A stretch of DNA of 64,000 bases, from positions 16,017,117 through 16,081,116 of the forward strand of contig NC_079976.1 in assembly GCF_029852145.1 (NCBI RefSeq). The letters are read 5' to 3'. This document shows positions 50,781-63,568 of this stretch, in pieces; position 1 is the first letter of the stretch, and each line of letters starts with the position of its first letter. The position numbers were made by a program, and so were the translations under genes. This DNA comes from Microplitis mediator (taxonomy: Eukaryota > Arthropoda > Insecta > Hymenoptera > Braconidae). Below the pieces are notes generated by a model. It ran no database searches. It was given only the letters and a program-made list of their open reading frames with translations, and was not told the origin of the DNA.

Positions 50781-53421
50781 CGACTGAGGGTAACTGGCAT
50801 CGCCAGCACTGGTCGACTGAACTTCGACGCAATTAGAGTGATTATTATTACGATTATTATTTACATTATTATCGCCTTGAGAATGAGAAATTGCCCGATT
50901 ATTCTCATGAAACTGATTACCGCTTTCATTACAGTTTTCATTTACTCTAAAATTACCCGGGATAAAATTCGGGTTTGATCTGGCAGCGTTATTAAAATTA
51001 GATTGCCCACGATTTTGATTAAAATTATTTCTATTTACATACGAATTATTATTATAATTATTTCTATTTACATTTGAATTATTATTATAATTATTTCTAT
51101 TTACATTTGGATTATTATTATAATTATTTCTATTATTATAATTTGTTTGGGCAGGACCATTCGACCGACGGGAATTAAAATTTTGGTTAAACCCATTGTT
51201 GGGTGGACCACCGTTTGCTTGAAAGCAGTTTTGTTTAATATGACCTGCTCTAAGACAAAAATTGCAGACATCAACTCTAATGTTATTACACTGCTCAAAT
51301 GTGTGACCATTTTGTCCACAATTGTGACAGAAATCTTGGTCTAAATTTCGACCAGCAGTAGCTTCACTATACGAGCGCGGTGTGATATTAAAACTACCGT
51401 TATTACTCGCGTTATTCGAATTTCGCGCTCTATTATTTTGAGGACGATAGGATGGAAAATTTTGTTGAGGAGGTTGTACCGTTGCTGCTGACGCACAAAC
51501 GATAAATTGACCGTCCTCACTCTCACGAATTTCTTCAATAATGAGTGGTTGTTTTCCGTTCATCATATCAACCAAAATAGAGTTACGCGGTGACGTATGT
51601 ACTGCTGAGAAACGCGATTTTTCTTTTGTTTTGGAGTTCGACTTTTCAGATGACTCTAACGTGCGTTTGTTCTCCTCTAATAATACGGCAGCTTCATGTA
51701 ATACCGATAACAGGTCATCATAATTATTTACTAGCCTAGAAAATACCAACGTTGATAAGCTTCTAGGTAGATGGTTACGTATACACGTCACCTGTTCTGA
51801 TTCGGGAGGAGGGTTACGCATTTCACCGTATTTTTGTTGTACTCGGAATACAAAGTCGGTTGAAGATTCACCGGCTTCTGGTCTTAACTGACCAATTTCC
51901 ATTAAGAGTTGCGTATGTTTTATGTGAGCCAAATGCTCGTAAAAATTCCCGCTTAAAATGGTCATAATCTGTCCAATGCCTACTATACGTATCATACCAT
52001 TTATTAACTTTACCGACAAAAATATAGCCGAGAATTTTTATTAAATCCGTTATTAACCAACCCTCGTGAAACGCCATGGCTTCAAATGAAGCCAGAAAAC
52101 TATTGGCGGATAAATCGCCTTGCGGGTATCGTACAGGCCAAGATCTCACGATTTCTCTTATATCCCGCCATTTACGTAACGAGACCGCCGCGACATCTGG
52201 TAATGTTAAATTATTCGCTCTGGGTTGCTCGAAAAACCCTTGGTATCTCTCACTGCCATTATGATTCAAATATCTGTCATGATAGCCACCGGTTCCTAGA
52301 TTTTCCCCCAATATATCGAAATTATCATCGCCATTATTCCCGTAATTATTCATCGGGCGATAATTATTATTTCTTAGTCCGCAATAATTATTATCGTTTG
52401 CATTATTAATTTGTGATCCGATCGGGTAATTATTGTTGTTAAAATTATTATCGACATTAATATTATTGTTTAAATTGTTGTTTCCAATCGGGTAATTATT
52501 TGAATTCGCGTTCAGATCAATATTTGAATTATTATTTATATTATTATTTATTCCTGCTAAGTTTCTGTGAACATTTATGGTTCCACTGGTACCAGGTTGT
52601 TCGTACACCGGGAGGGCAGAAGACGTCATAGCCCTAGTATCTTGTGTCAAGTGTCCTGTACCACACTCCCCGTCGCCAAAACTGTGAGTTACAGTGCGAA
52701 CAGTTTGTGTGTTAGGTTGTACAGGCACTTGTAAAGTATGCTCCCGCTGCGAGTTTAAAGTAAGGGTCAAGTTTTGAATGCAACTCATAAGTTGAGTTAT
52801 CGCGGTTTGAGAAACCCCTTGTTCAGCTTGTGCGGAAACTGGAACGATGCCAGGGTAAGAAACGGATCCCGCATTAGGCTGAATCGATGGAAGTTGTACC
52901 GGTGGGGTGTTTTCTATAATTACCCCGTCCACAGACGCTTGCGGAGTAATATGGTTTATTCTTTGGTTTAATTGCGGATTCGAATTAATTGCCGGCAAAT
53001 TATTTGTTCTGAATAGCCCCGATGCGGTAGTAGTTGTTATCGGTGTATTTATTGTTGTAACCGGTGTAGTTGTTACCGTACTCGGTGTGGTTGTAACGAT
53101 GGTTGTGGTCATCGTGGTGACCATTGACGTGGTACTTGGTACCGTCGCTAAATTATTTCCTAAACTACGCCTAACTGGTGGTCTGTTCTGTAGTGGCGTA
53201 CCTGCAGTGACCACCAGGCTTGGTATATTGGGTACCGAGGGAGGGGGAACCGACATTGTCGAGTTCACGGACGAAACGGTAGTACTCGAAGGTGGTGAGT
53301 GTACTACCCTGGATTGGTTACTCTGGTTCGATGAACCAACCCCGTCAAATATTACCTCCCCGCTATCCTGCCTACTTTGTTGTTTAGAATTTTTGCGAGT
53401 CAATGGTCGCGTATTACTCAT
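50769..53421 (-). pseudogene. gag: Gypsy gag with single-base frameshift
   Basis: Structural protein. From ATG 53421 the first 250 residues are Thr/Pro-rich, then strongly Asn-rich (NNNINNNSN). A capsid-like helical domain follows. The frame breaks at an A5 run (51941-51945 on plus): before it the sequence reads DHFKREF, after it in the other frame EHLAHIKHTQLLMEIG, the usual continuation. Two CCHC knuckles (CHNCGQNGHTFEQC and CNFCLRAGHIKQNC) mark nucleocapsid. The tail is again Asn-rich. It ends at TAA 50769-50771 directly after the slippery site. Confidence 0.8.
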
Positions 53422-54547
53422 TTTCAAAACAAATTAATTCTCAATTACTGGTTTAACTCGATGGCTATTATCAGCTTACGAGCCCAAATAGACTTAAATT
53501 TAAACAAATAATGCCGGAGCACAATTATCAAATATATACACGGATAATCTTTATTTCCGGATTACAATTTTTATTTTATCTAAACCGATGACTAATATTT
53601 AATCCCTAAATGACAGCTTTAGTTTTATTTGTTCTCAAGAAAAATTATTATTTTACCGGAATTAACTTCCGGAGAACGTTTATCCGATTACTTGGATAAT
53701 TATTATCAATACTACGATGACAGTATTGTTTTTATTTTATTTACTTATTTATTACTAAATCTAATTATTCTTTTAGAATAAACTTCCGAAACAAAAATCT
53801 TAACGACTGTTCTTGACCGATAATTACTAATTTTAATTTATTATACTAGAGTAATTTAGTTATGGTGACTCATATACCGAATAAATTCAAATTTCCGGTT
53901 ACTCGAAAGAATGGTTTATTCTAAACCAGTATAGACTAGATAAGTACTGATTTATTTATTTAAGATTTTATTTTGAAAATTATTTCCAGCAAAATTTTAT
54001 TTCTGGTGAAGATTTTATTTTGACAATTATTTCCAGCAAAATTTTATTTCTGGTAAAGATTTTATTTTGACTGACACTGTCACCAAAGAAATTTTATTTA
54101 CTCTAATATTTTACAAAAGAAATACTTTATTTTACTTTATTTTATTTTATTTTATTTTATTTTCTCAACCAGTATTTATCGTTTGTTCACTGATGACGCG
54201 TGCGACCAATGCTTAAGCCGGCGAGTATCGCTTTGTCTAACCGGCGCTACTGGAATTTATCGAATTTTTTTTTTTTTTTTTTTTTTTTTTTTCGCACGCG
54301 TTATACTTAAAATTTTATTTCTCCCAGTTATTATTTTATTATTAAAATTTGAGTTTATAACATATTTAAATTTTTGGGCAACCAATGCAATAAAAACACA
54401 ATTTTTGGTTGTATAGAATTTCTCTCTTCAACGGCAATAGGGTGGTGCAAGAAAAATTCAAAATTTATTTGTAATTTCTTATAATTATAAATTGGTATAA
54501 TTATAAATTATCTACTATCACCAGGTCTAAAAATTTTCAGGACGAGG
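53422..54547. other. Gypsy 5' untranslated leader
   Basis: About 1.1 kb between PBS and gag start. It contains a T30-like homopolymer (about 54266-54292), TTTTATTTTATTTTA runs near 54130-54170, and a short duplicated ATTTCCAGCAAAATTTTATTTCTGG unit near 53985-54060. No ORF. Confidence 0.6.
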
Positions 54548-54565
54548 AACACGAGTTGGGCGCCA
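54548..54565 (-). other. Gypsy primer-binding site
   Basis: Minus-strand TGGCGCCCAACTCGTGTT begins 2 nt after the 5' LTR. TGG is complementary to the CCA end of a tRNA, as required to prime reverse transcription. The specific tRNA was not identified. Confidence 0.75.
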
Positions 54566-54567
54566 AA

Positions 54568-55496
54568 TATAACGGTGGGCCCTGACTGCTCCGTGTCTAG
54601 CAGCCACGAACCACTGTTAAATTATAATTCCCGAGCTTAATGATTTATTAATTCAATTAGCGATTCAAGTCGATTTTCGCTGGTTCTGAAATTCGGGAAC
54701 TTGATACTCTCGGGGGTGAGTCGGCTCGTCCTGAGCCGGACACGCGGCTGAAAATAAACAAATCTACAGGACTCTGGTGATAGTTTAAAATTAATACTCA
54801 ATTAATGTAAATTATGTATTTTATTTAACCAACCCTTTATATACAAGATTTCCCCTTAGTTTATATATGCGTGTGATTATTATTACAATTAACTTTTAGA
54901 GAATTACCGGGCGATATGCGCGGGAATATATCGTGGAAAATGAGAAATTGGCGGGAAATTTACCGCGTCGAAGAGAGAGAATTTATACGGGAAATATTAT
55001 AGAATATAGATATATATGGGTGAGCAAATGTCGGGACTTACTGCAGGAATCGGCCTACGCTCCATCCTCCTGGTCCCTGGATGATCCACGTGGAGTTGGT
55101 AGAAATCTGGTTCTCGCAGCAAATTACCTCCTGGGAATTGTGGACAATCCAAATCATTGTAACACTTGGTTTAATTTAACCACACAGAAACACAAGACTT
55201 AAAATCACTGGATATAGTAGCGTATTGAAAGAAGTAAAATAATTTAAGAAAAAGCGACTGCTCAGAAAGCGCACTGGAGCTCAAGTGTCGTCTTAAAATT
55301 AATTGTCTCGGGTCAGCACCTCGTGTTGACCCCTCCCAATTATGCGCAGTGACCAATTTCCGCATATCTGCTGCGCTAAGACTACCGCCAAGACTCAGCC
55401 GAACTCGCAAACGAGAAAATCATATGGGAGCGAGAGAGAGAACAAAAGAAGCGAGAGAGCCTCACTCTCACGTCTTAAAATCGCTGCTGCACGGTT

Positions 55497-55499
<3 letters not shown>
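54568..55499 (-). repeat. Gypsy 5' LTR
   Basis: It is the direct repeat of 43423-44356. On the minus strand it begins TGTAACCG and ends CGTTATA; the end is TA rather than the common CA. (AT)n lies directly outside. Confidence 0.95.

Positions 55500-55536
<37 letters not shown>
55500..55536. repeat. (AT)n microsatellite at retrotransposon border
   Basis: AT repeats continue the tract seen at 43400-43422; together they are the split insertion site of the Gypsy element. Confidence 0.85.
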
Positions 55537-55543
<7 letters not shown>

Positions 55544-58500
55544 GTCATTCCACCAAATAAAATTATTTTTACGAGGCGACCCTCGTCGATTTGGTTCAAA
55601 CTTTGTGGAGTCGTTCTATATATTAAAAAAAAAATTCTCTGAAAATTTGAGCCTTTTATATGCAGCTGTTTCAAAGTTATGATTTTTGGGATTATTTAAA
55701 AATTTTTGTTTTCAACTTTTTCATTAATTTTTTTTTAAAAAATGAGCACATAACAGTTTTTCGTAGGAAAAATTCTCAGCTTTCTGATAAGAATATCCAT
55801 TTTTTATTTTATGTTACAGAAGACCTTTTAAAATTCGATTAAAGACGAAAAAACGATTTTTACGACTGTGCGGCGCTTGATACATCTAATTTGATATTTT
55901 TTTCTGAAAGCTGAGATTTTTTCCCACGAAATATGTAATTTTCACGATGTGCATATTTTTTGTTTGAACAAAATTAAATAAACTATAAACTCTCTATGAT
56001 TAAAAAACGTTAATTCTTATTTGTTTTGAGGATGTTGATACGTTTTTAACATATATATATCCTAAGCTATCAACAATAGGTGAGATAGTACACTGCTTGT
56101 GTTTCTTTCACCGTTTTTGACTCCAAGTATCGTACGTCTAAAACACTTATTTTCTATAAAAAGTCATCATTCCCTGATTAAACGAAACGATTTGTAATGT
56201 TAAATGCCCATAAAAAGGGTGATTCAAAAATATTAATAGTATTCAAAAGCATTAAAAAGTATTTAAAATTTTTTTTCCAATCGTTTTAAGTCGTTTCTTT
56301 TCATAAGGGTTGGTTATAAGAGTGAAATCAACGCTGGTAGAATTTTGAATATCCGGATGTATAAATTTTATGGTGTGAGGATATGTTTTCAGGTATGTAT
56401 CTGCAGTAAAGCTCTAAAAACAAAAATTATAAAACTATTTTTCATGATACCAGCATCAATGGTTCAAGTCTAGGAATCAGTGTAATTTGAACTTTGATCC
56501 TTGATTTTTGTTCAATAGTGATTTCAAACTATTGATGTCATCTGCGTTAATGACAGTTCTGACTTTGTAATCAAGTTTTATAAAAATTTGTGTACATAAT
56601 AAATAGTATTTATGGTTTCTGTTTAGTTATAAATTGTGTCACGTAACCATTCAAATTAATTAATAATTAATTAGAAATAAGTAATAGTATTTAAGTTTAA
56701 ATTTGAATGGTTACGCGGGCATTTCGTTGCCACGCCGGTGAGACAGCGTTTGCTCGCGCATGCGCGCGGTATGACTGAGAGCACGTGTGTGCATAAATTT
56801 TAATTTTTAATTTAAAAATAATTATACTTATTATTTATTATTTATAAGGGAATATTTATGATTTTGCGTTATTCAGGGGACATAATGTGTGGTCACATTA
56901 TGCCCCAATTATTATTTTTATTTTATTTCGATTTAATTGAGTATCCAGGTATTGAGGAGATGAAAATAGTGACCATAGAGGAGGGGAAAAATCGATATTT
57001 TCCCCTGCAATATCGATGGATAATATACGGTGTTAAATAATTATTATTTAATTATATATATATTTTATAATTATCATTTTGGTATAAATGCATACTAAAT
57101 ATATGTACTTAATTTATTTAGTATCATTCAGGTGGGGTAAAAATGTCTTTATAATTTATTTAATTAATTTAAAGGCCCGGGGCTAGGTAACAATGATAAT
57201 TATAATTAAGGGCGATTGTTGCGCCACGTGGGTGGCCAACAAGTGGCCGGCCCATTAAGTACTCAGAAAGGTACGGGAAATCTAACTGAGCAGACGCTGT
57301 GTCAATAATACGTTGCTAATACGTTTTGAATTGAACGCAATTAAGTTTTATTTAACATTACTTGTGATTAATCTAGTAAAGATAATTAAATTGTCTTATT
57401 CACCGTGTGCGTGGTTACGAGGCCTTTTCGGAAGGAAAGCAGTAATTAGTAAGTACTTTGATTTCTCTCAATGCATTGTTACCTGTAACCTCCCCGGGGA
57501 TTGTTGGACTTCGCGAGTCGAATAAGTCGACGGATTTTATGTTTAATACCCCTGAATGATACATCTGAATTTATGAAAGAATTGAGGGTGGTAAAATAAT
57601 CATATTTTATTTGAATTATTTTGTGTAATTTATGATTTAATATTGGAAATTGCGCGGCTGTGGTAGTTCGCTGTATAGATGTATCGATAGTTGCGTATAT
57701 CGATAGCTACCTATATCTATATACTTATAGCTATAGCTATACACCGGCTAAGAAAATAAATTCCTAAGCCGGCGACGTAATAGTTCGCAGGAAAAATTCC
57801 TGGGCCAATAATAATAATTATTAAGGGGAATTATTATTATTATTATTAATTTATTATTTACATTATAATTTATTATATTTTATTATTATTATTCAATTAA
57901 TTAACCCCGAATTATTATTTATATTTTTCTTTTTGTATACCCCAGTGGTTAAGCAATTTATATTATATTTTTGATTATTTATAATTGTTGAAAGAAGAAT
58001 AATTATTTATTTAAATTAGCTTATTTTCTTTTGGAAATTCGGTGAATGAGAGTGAGAGTGCACCGTATCTTTCTCCCTCTATATAGTGTAAAGGGGTAAC
58101 CCAAGGTTCGAAGTTGTGATTATTTTTATGGATATTAATGAATCCTGGTGGATTATTTATTTTGTTTAACAATATATTATAATATGTTTGTATTATTGAT
58201 TTAAATATTGGATTTGAAATTTAGATTTTTTTTGCATTGTATAGATTCGGCCCCCAGGGGTTCATGAAAGATTATAATTTATATTATCAGTGAAATATTG
58301 TATTAAAATTTCTTAATAATTTATATATAAATAATTGGATCCAACAATTCTCGGAGAAATACTTTATATTTATTTTCCTGGGTCTTTTCTCCTGCTATAT
58401 TTAATTTATTTCATTATTTTATATATATTTCACTGCATTTATTATTTTCTTTTCTTGATTATTTCTCCCTTTATTATTTCTTTCGATTTTATCCGCCTTG

Positions 58501-59690
58501 TTACTGGCTGTACTCGCTCGGATTTTCCCTCGCAAATTTCCCCCTGATAAAAATTTTTGTCCGTTTTTGAGAAACGGTCTGGCGCCTACGTGCACTAACC
58601 CAGCCTGAGGAGCTAGTCCAGGCACACTTTATAATTCATTATTTACAATTTTGATAACGCTATTATTTATTTAACAATTTTTGAAATTAAATTGAAGTGA
58701 CATTTATCAATATTTTATTTTTCCGGACTTCGGCATTGTAATTTTTGTTTGTTTTTGTTTTTCACGTGGGTGACCGCATACAGTACTGGGATAATTCGCG
58801 TCTCCGTCGCAAAATTTAAACTAGTACTTGTTATAATTGCAAATCATAAGTTAGGCGTAAACTAATGGTTGATCACACCATTGGTCTTAATATAACTTGA
58901 TTCTAACTGGCTGCCGACACTGATAATAATTTTCAATGCAGGTAATCATGAAAAAAATAGTGTGTAACACTAGATGAAACACGACTTCAGATTGCAGTTA
59001 CTGTCAGCTTTTGCCTACGGCTCGGGCAGCCTACTTTACTTTCGTCGGACATCGTTTTGTTTAATCTCTTGCCACACAATGAACTACACTTATCCAAAAA
59101 ATTAAAGGAACAAGAAAATTTTATAAATTTTTTAGTGATTTTTGGAAGGCTGTATTTTCGTGAAAAATCATCGTATCGAAAAAATAAAAAAAAGCAAATT
59201 GAAACTTGAAATCTCTAGTTTGAAGATCTTTCAGCAAAATATTTTTTTGAGCCACGGTTTTTGCGGAATCATAAGAAAAAGGTCGAGACTAAATTTTTCT
59301 AAATTTTTTGGTTTCGTTTTTTAGGTCTACGGGGCCGGGAAAAATTTTTTCAAAAAAACGAATTCATGGCTTGTTTAGGAAATTTATTTGTGAAAACCTG
59401 CATAAAATTAGCTTTTATAATATTTTGTAAATGTTCAGAACCGTTTATCTATTAGAAAAAATGGTTAAATCAATGAGCTGTATAGTCAAAATTGTAGGCA
59501 ATCGAACGAGCTTCCACATAGAACAAACGAAAATAAGCTATCTTCTTCCGTTTAGAAGTTACATCCAGTTAAAGCGGCAAACAAATTTTTTTTGAAAATT
59601 TTACAAAATTTCAATTGACCATAACTTCTAAACTTATTGGCCAAATTGGCTCATCTTCAAACTCATCCAAGGTAATCGTCGTAAAAAAAA
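55537..59690. other. AT-rich intergenic sequence, no gene recognised
   Basis: Four kilobases without a convincing ORF. An inverted pair GTAACCATTCAAAT / ATTTGAATGGTTAC lies at 56645-56714 with about 45 bp between. A GC-rich patch (CTCGCGCATGCGCGCGG) lies at about 56752-56768. ATAGCTATAGCTATA-like words occur near 57690-57740. Several short ORFs (60-70 codons) have no recognised family. Confidence 0.35.
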
Positions 59691-59838
59691 AAATAAGTCA
59701 GCCAATCTGCTGATCCTATTTAAAGTACCAAGTGTTCTGGGTGTCAGAGTAGATCAGCATGGTCAGGCCAATGTCTTCGTTTTTATTTTAAATAAAAAAA
59801 AGGAGTAAAAAAAATTAGTCAGCCAATCTGCTGATCCT

Positions 59839-60668
59839 CCCGGGAAAAAATGATCAGACCTGATCAGACATGAACAGGCATGAGTCTTCAGGCCTGATCA
59901 GACATGAAAAATGACCATGCCTGACCAGGCCTGATCAGGCATGTTCAGGTCTGATCAGATATGTTCATGTCTGTTCATGCCCATTCGGGTAAAAAAATTA
60001 TATATAAAAAATGGCCCTATGTAATTATATATAATTATGTATAACTATATTCAATTATACATGTATATAATTATTGCTACAAAAATAAAAAAAATAAAAA
60101 ACTCGGGCGTGTGCAGGATTTGAACCGTGGACCTTGCGCCCGAAAGTGTAACTCGCTATCCACTGACCTAAGAGATTTAGTTGAAAAGTAAGTTTCGTAT
60201 GAACTTCAAGTAATAAAAATCTTATACGTGATAGATTCTTGGTCAACAAAATTTTAGATCTATGAGCAGACATGAACAGCCATGACCAGACATGAACATA
60301 TATGACCAGGCATGAACAGGCATGGACAGGTATGATCAGGCCTGAGCGTATTTAACGCTTCAGACATGACCAGACATGAACAGGCATGGACAGGTATGAA
60401 CAGGCATGATCAGACCTGACTGTATTTAACGCTTCAGACATGAACAGACATGAACAGGCATGGACAGGTATGATCAGGCCTGAGCGTATTTAACGCTTCA
60501 GACATGAACAGACATGACCAGGCATGGACAGGTATGATCAGGCATGAGCGTATTTAACGCTTCAGACATGACCAGGCATGGACAGGTATGATCAGGCCTG
60601 ATCATGTCTAATTTCAGGCCTAATTATACATGAACAGGCATGATCAGGTCTGATCATTTTTTCCCGGG
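59839..60668. mobile_element. CCCGGG-ended element with tRNA-like core, copy 2
   Basis: 830 bp between CCCGGGAAAAAATGATCAG and its inverse, inverted relative to copy 1 and without the fold-back insertions. The right half has four units with GCGTATTTAACGCTTCAGAC and repeated GACCAGGCATGGACAG words. CT flanks both sides (59837-59838, 60669-60670) while intact minisatellite units have one CT at this place, so the duplication is 2 bp. No ORF. Confidence 0.85.
60101..60176 (-). other. tRNA-like sequence in CCCGGG element 2
   Basis: On the minus strand TTAGGTCAGTGGATAGCG is A-box-like and GGTTCAAATCC matches the B-box closely, better than copy 1. GCGCAAGGTCCAC lies between. A T-rich stretch follows after CCCGAGT. 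It is probably a polymerase III promoter derived from a tRNA. Confidence 0.6.
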
Positions 60669-61230
60669 CTATTTAAAGTACCAAGTGCTCTGGGTGTCAG
60701 AGTAGATCAGCATAGTCAGGCCAATGTCTTCTTTTTTATTTTAAATAAAAAAAAGGAGTAAAAAAAAATTAGTCAGCCAATCTGCTGATTCATTTAAAGT
60801 ACCAAGTGCTTTGGGTGTCAAAATAGATCAGCATAGTCAGGCCTATGTCTTCTTTATTATTTTAAATAAAAAAAAAGGAGTAAAAAAAATTAGTCAGCCA
60901 ATCTGCTGATCCTATTTAAAGTACCAAGTGCTCTGGGTGTCAGAGTAGATCAGCATAGTCAGGCCTATATCTTCTTTTTTATTTTAAATAAAAAAAAAGG
61001 AGTAAAGAAAAAGTAGTCAGCTAATCTACTGATCCTTAGTCAGTAACATTATTCTAATTTTACTACTGGTAACTATTTCTACTTTATTTAGATCTCCCAA
61101 AATTTGAAAAAGAAGTGTACCAAAGTTTTCCAGGATTATTTAAGAAGACAGTGGGATACCGGGTCATTAAGAAATGCTGTTGTAAATCTTCTAGCCCTCA
61201 AACTGAACACTTCCGTCACTTCACACCCTA

Positions 61231-61430
61231 TCCCTCACGGTCTTGAAACCACAATAAATCCACCGTGGTTTCACCGTGGATCCATCGTGGATCCACCGTG
61301 GTTTTGTGACATTTATCCACCGTGGTTCCACGGTGAAACCACTATAAATCCACGGTGGATCCACGGTGAAACCACAGTGGATCCACGGTGAAACCACGGT
61401 GGATTCATAGTGGTTTTATGGTTTTGAACT
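61231..61430. repeat. Palindromic CCACGGTGGATCC repeat
   Basis: About 180 bp made of GGATCCACGGTG, CCACCGTGGTTT and GTGAAACCAC words in both orientations. It gives an artefactual ORF rich in Pro-Trp-Phe-His. Confidence 0.65.
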
Positions 61431-62201
61431 TCCCGCTAAAAAAATTGTAAATTTTCAAAAATTCGGGAAGTTATTGGTTTCGGTCCGATTTACGAAAATC
61501 GAATTTCCATCAGATGTCGACGTTTCGAGGTCCTAGGAAGCTATCCTGACTAATTTCACGATGATGTCCGAGTGTATGTATGTGTGTGCGTACGTACGTA
61601 CGTACGTACGTACGTACGTATGTATGTAAATATTCATAACTCTTGAACGGATGAACCGATTTTGATCGTTGAGGTGTCATTCGACGCGGCTTGTTAATGT
61701 CTTGAGGCCGTAGAAATTTGAACTTAATCGGTAGGGTGCGTTCAGAGATATTTCAAAAATAAAATTTTTTTAAAAATGTTTTATTTGGATAACTTCCAAT
61801 TTGCTCGATGGATTGATTCCAAAATCTAATCAGCTCTAAAACTCTATAAGCCGCGTCGAATGCCACCTCAACCATCAAAATCGGTTTATTCGTTCAAGAG
61901 AAACCGTTGACGAAAGAATTCAAAAAAAATTTTTTCCTTGGTTTTCTTGAAATTTCTCAAAAACGGCTGAATAAATCAATTTCAAAATTCGACCAGCTTT
62001 AGAACTTGATAAAACGCGTCGATTGCCACCTCAACCATCAAAATCGGTTAATTCGTTCGCGAAATATCGTGGAAGAAAGAAATGCTAAAAAATGGTTTTT
62101 TACAAAACAATGGCATACAAAAGTATTTGCGAGCTCGAAGAGCTCGAAAATATATTCACAATAATGTTTTCGAGCTCAGCGAGCTCGAAAATAGCGGGAA
62201 G
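61429..62201. repeat. Candidate non-autonomous element, CTTCCCGCTA ends
   Basis: CTTCCCGCTA at 61429-61438 and TAGCGGGAAG at 62192-62201 are perfect 10 bp inverted repeats. Inside are an (ACGT)n microsatellite (about 61588-61620) and two related blocks with AACCGATTTTGATCGTTGAGG and CAACCATCAAAATCGGTTTA in opposite orientation. No ORF. Confidence 0.4.
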
Positions 62202-63568
62202 TTTTGGGGCTGGCCCGCAGGGTCAACTGACAGACCGATTTTTTTTGTCGTGTTTGCAGTACGTTTTCAACGTACTTTTATGGTATAGTTATACCGTTTA
62301 ATACATAAGCACTAACTAAAAATAGATTTTACCAACTATCAAATAAAAAAATGAAAAATTCGAGGGTGAAACTACAATTGAATTACGATGTAAAGCTATA
62401 AGTCTTAAAAAATTAAATTTACTATAAGCTAGATTCATTTTTGCTGGGTTGATAGTAAGTGACCGAAGACCGATTTTCACATGCCTTAGCGCGAAAGCGC
62501 GTATGTATATTTTGGTCTCACCTCAAAATTTATTTTTTGTACTTTGACAAAAATAGTTCAAGAAAACATTAATGTCATAGTGTAACACAAGATACCCCTG
62601 TATTACTATCAAAAATGGATTATTATCTCTCTGCTAACATTCAGCGAGTAACGCATTCCATGATTGCTTCAAGATCAGAATTTATAACTTCTGAAATAAG
62701 TATCTTACCAGGGACACTACAAAAGGTGGGCGCGATCTAGTGGTGAGCACTGAACTACTTCCGCTGCTGCTGCCTAGCATCATAACTTTTTAAATCAATA
62801 ATCATTAGGATTAAATATATATTTATCAATCTCGAACAAATATATATACATATATATATTTTTTTTTTTCTAAATGGATATATTTTTTTGTGTCTAAGTA
62901 ATATTTATTAGAGTTGATATAATAATATATTGCTTTAATATTTGGGGTTGTTGGCACTGTAAAATAATTTATTTGTCTATTCAATAAATATTTTCTTAAC
63001 TTAAGCAAATGATTTTATTATCTTAGAGAGAGAATTATTAATGTCAACCAAATAGAGTCTATTAAATCATTTATTAAAAATTGAGAAAATAGATCATGTT
63101 AACGTAATAAAATTTAGTTGTCCCAAATCAATTTTAGTTTAATAGAATTTAACAAAACCAATTTAATTGCCGCAGAGAAATTTTTTTCGTGTATTAAAAC
63201 TTCCTGTAGAAAATTTGTGCAGCTGTGAAAAGTGTTATTTGGAGTTTTTTATATTTATTAAAATGTAAAAAAAATATTCATGTTATTTTTTTTTAACTGT
63301 TGATTATTTATGATTTTAAAATTTAAAAAAATTACATTTTTTTTAAATACTATAAAAATATACAAGAACGGTCATGTGTGATTTTTTAAGAAAAAAAATT
63401 TTTTTATATTTTTTCTATAATTTATAAAGTTCTCATGTTTCGAACTTGCAGTTTTCTTCCGTGTTTCTCATTCTAATAATTATTATAACTTATAAACTAT
63501 CGAAGATACGACCATGACCCTTCAAGTCTTCATTGTTTATCATGAAACAATAAATAAATTAAGCTATA
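62202..63568. other. AT-rich sequence, no gene recognised
   Basis: No convincing ORF, RNA gene or repeat was found. AT content is very high, with poly-T and poly-A runs near 62850 and 63290-63420. Confidence 0.35.

Larger units (their letters stand above)
43423..55499 (-). mobile_element. Ty3/Gypsy LTR retrotransposon, 12.1 kb
   Basis: It runs right to left: 5' LTR 54568-55499, PBS, gag, -1 frameshift, pol (protease, RT, RNase H, integrase), an extra ORF, 3' LTR 43423-44356. The order PR-RT-RH-IN defines Ty3/Gypsy. It is inserted in an (AT)n tract beside a hAT fold-back element. The LTRs look nearly identical, which means a recent insertion. Yet gag has one frameshift and pol two stops, and pol also holds a 1.1 kb insertion, so this copy is not self-sufficient. 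Confidence 0.9.
59697..61035. repeat. Minisatellite of about 122 bp units
   Basis: AGTCAGCCAATCTGCTGAT landmarks recur at about 59697, 59818, 60771, 60892 and 61016, a period of 121-123 bp outside the inserted CCCGGG element. Units contain AAAGTACCAAGTGCTCTGGG and an AAATAAAAAAAAGGAGTAAA tract. Confidence 0.8.

Noticed and set aside
58755..58800. GGGTGACCGCATACAGTACTGGG resembling part of a 5S rRNA gene
   Set aside because: Only a short 3'-like segment matches and the rest of a 5S gene is absent; a chance or SINE-derived match is as likely.
61104..61391. 95-codon ORF rich in Pro-Trp-Phe-His
   Set aside because: Most of it is the CCACGGTGG palindrome repeat.
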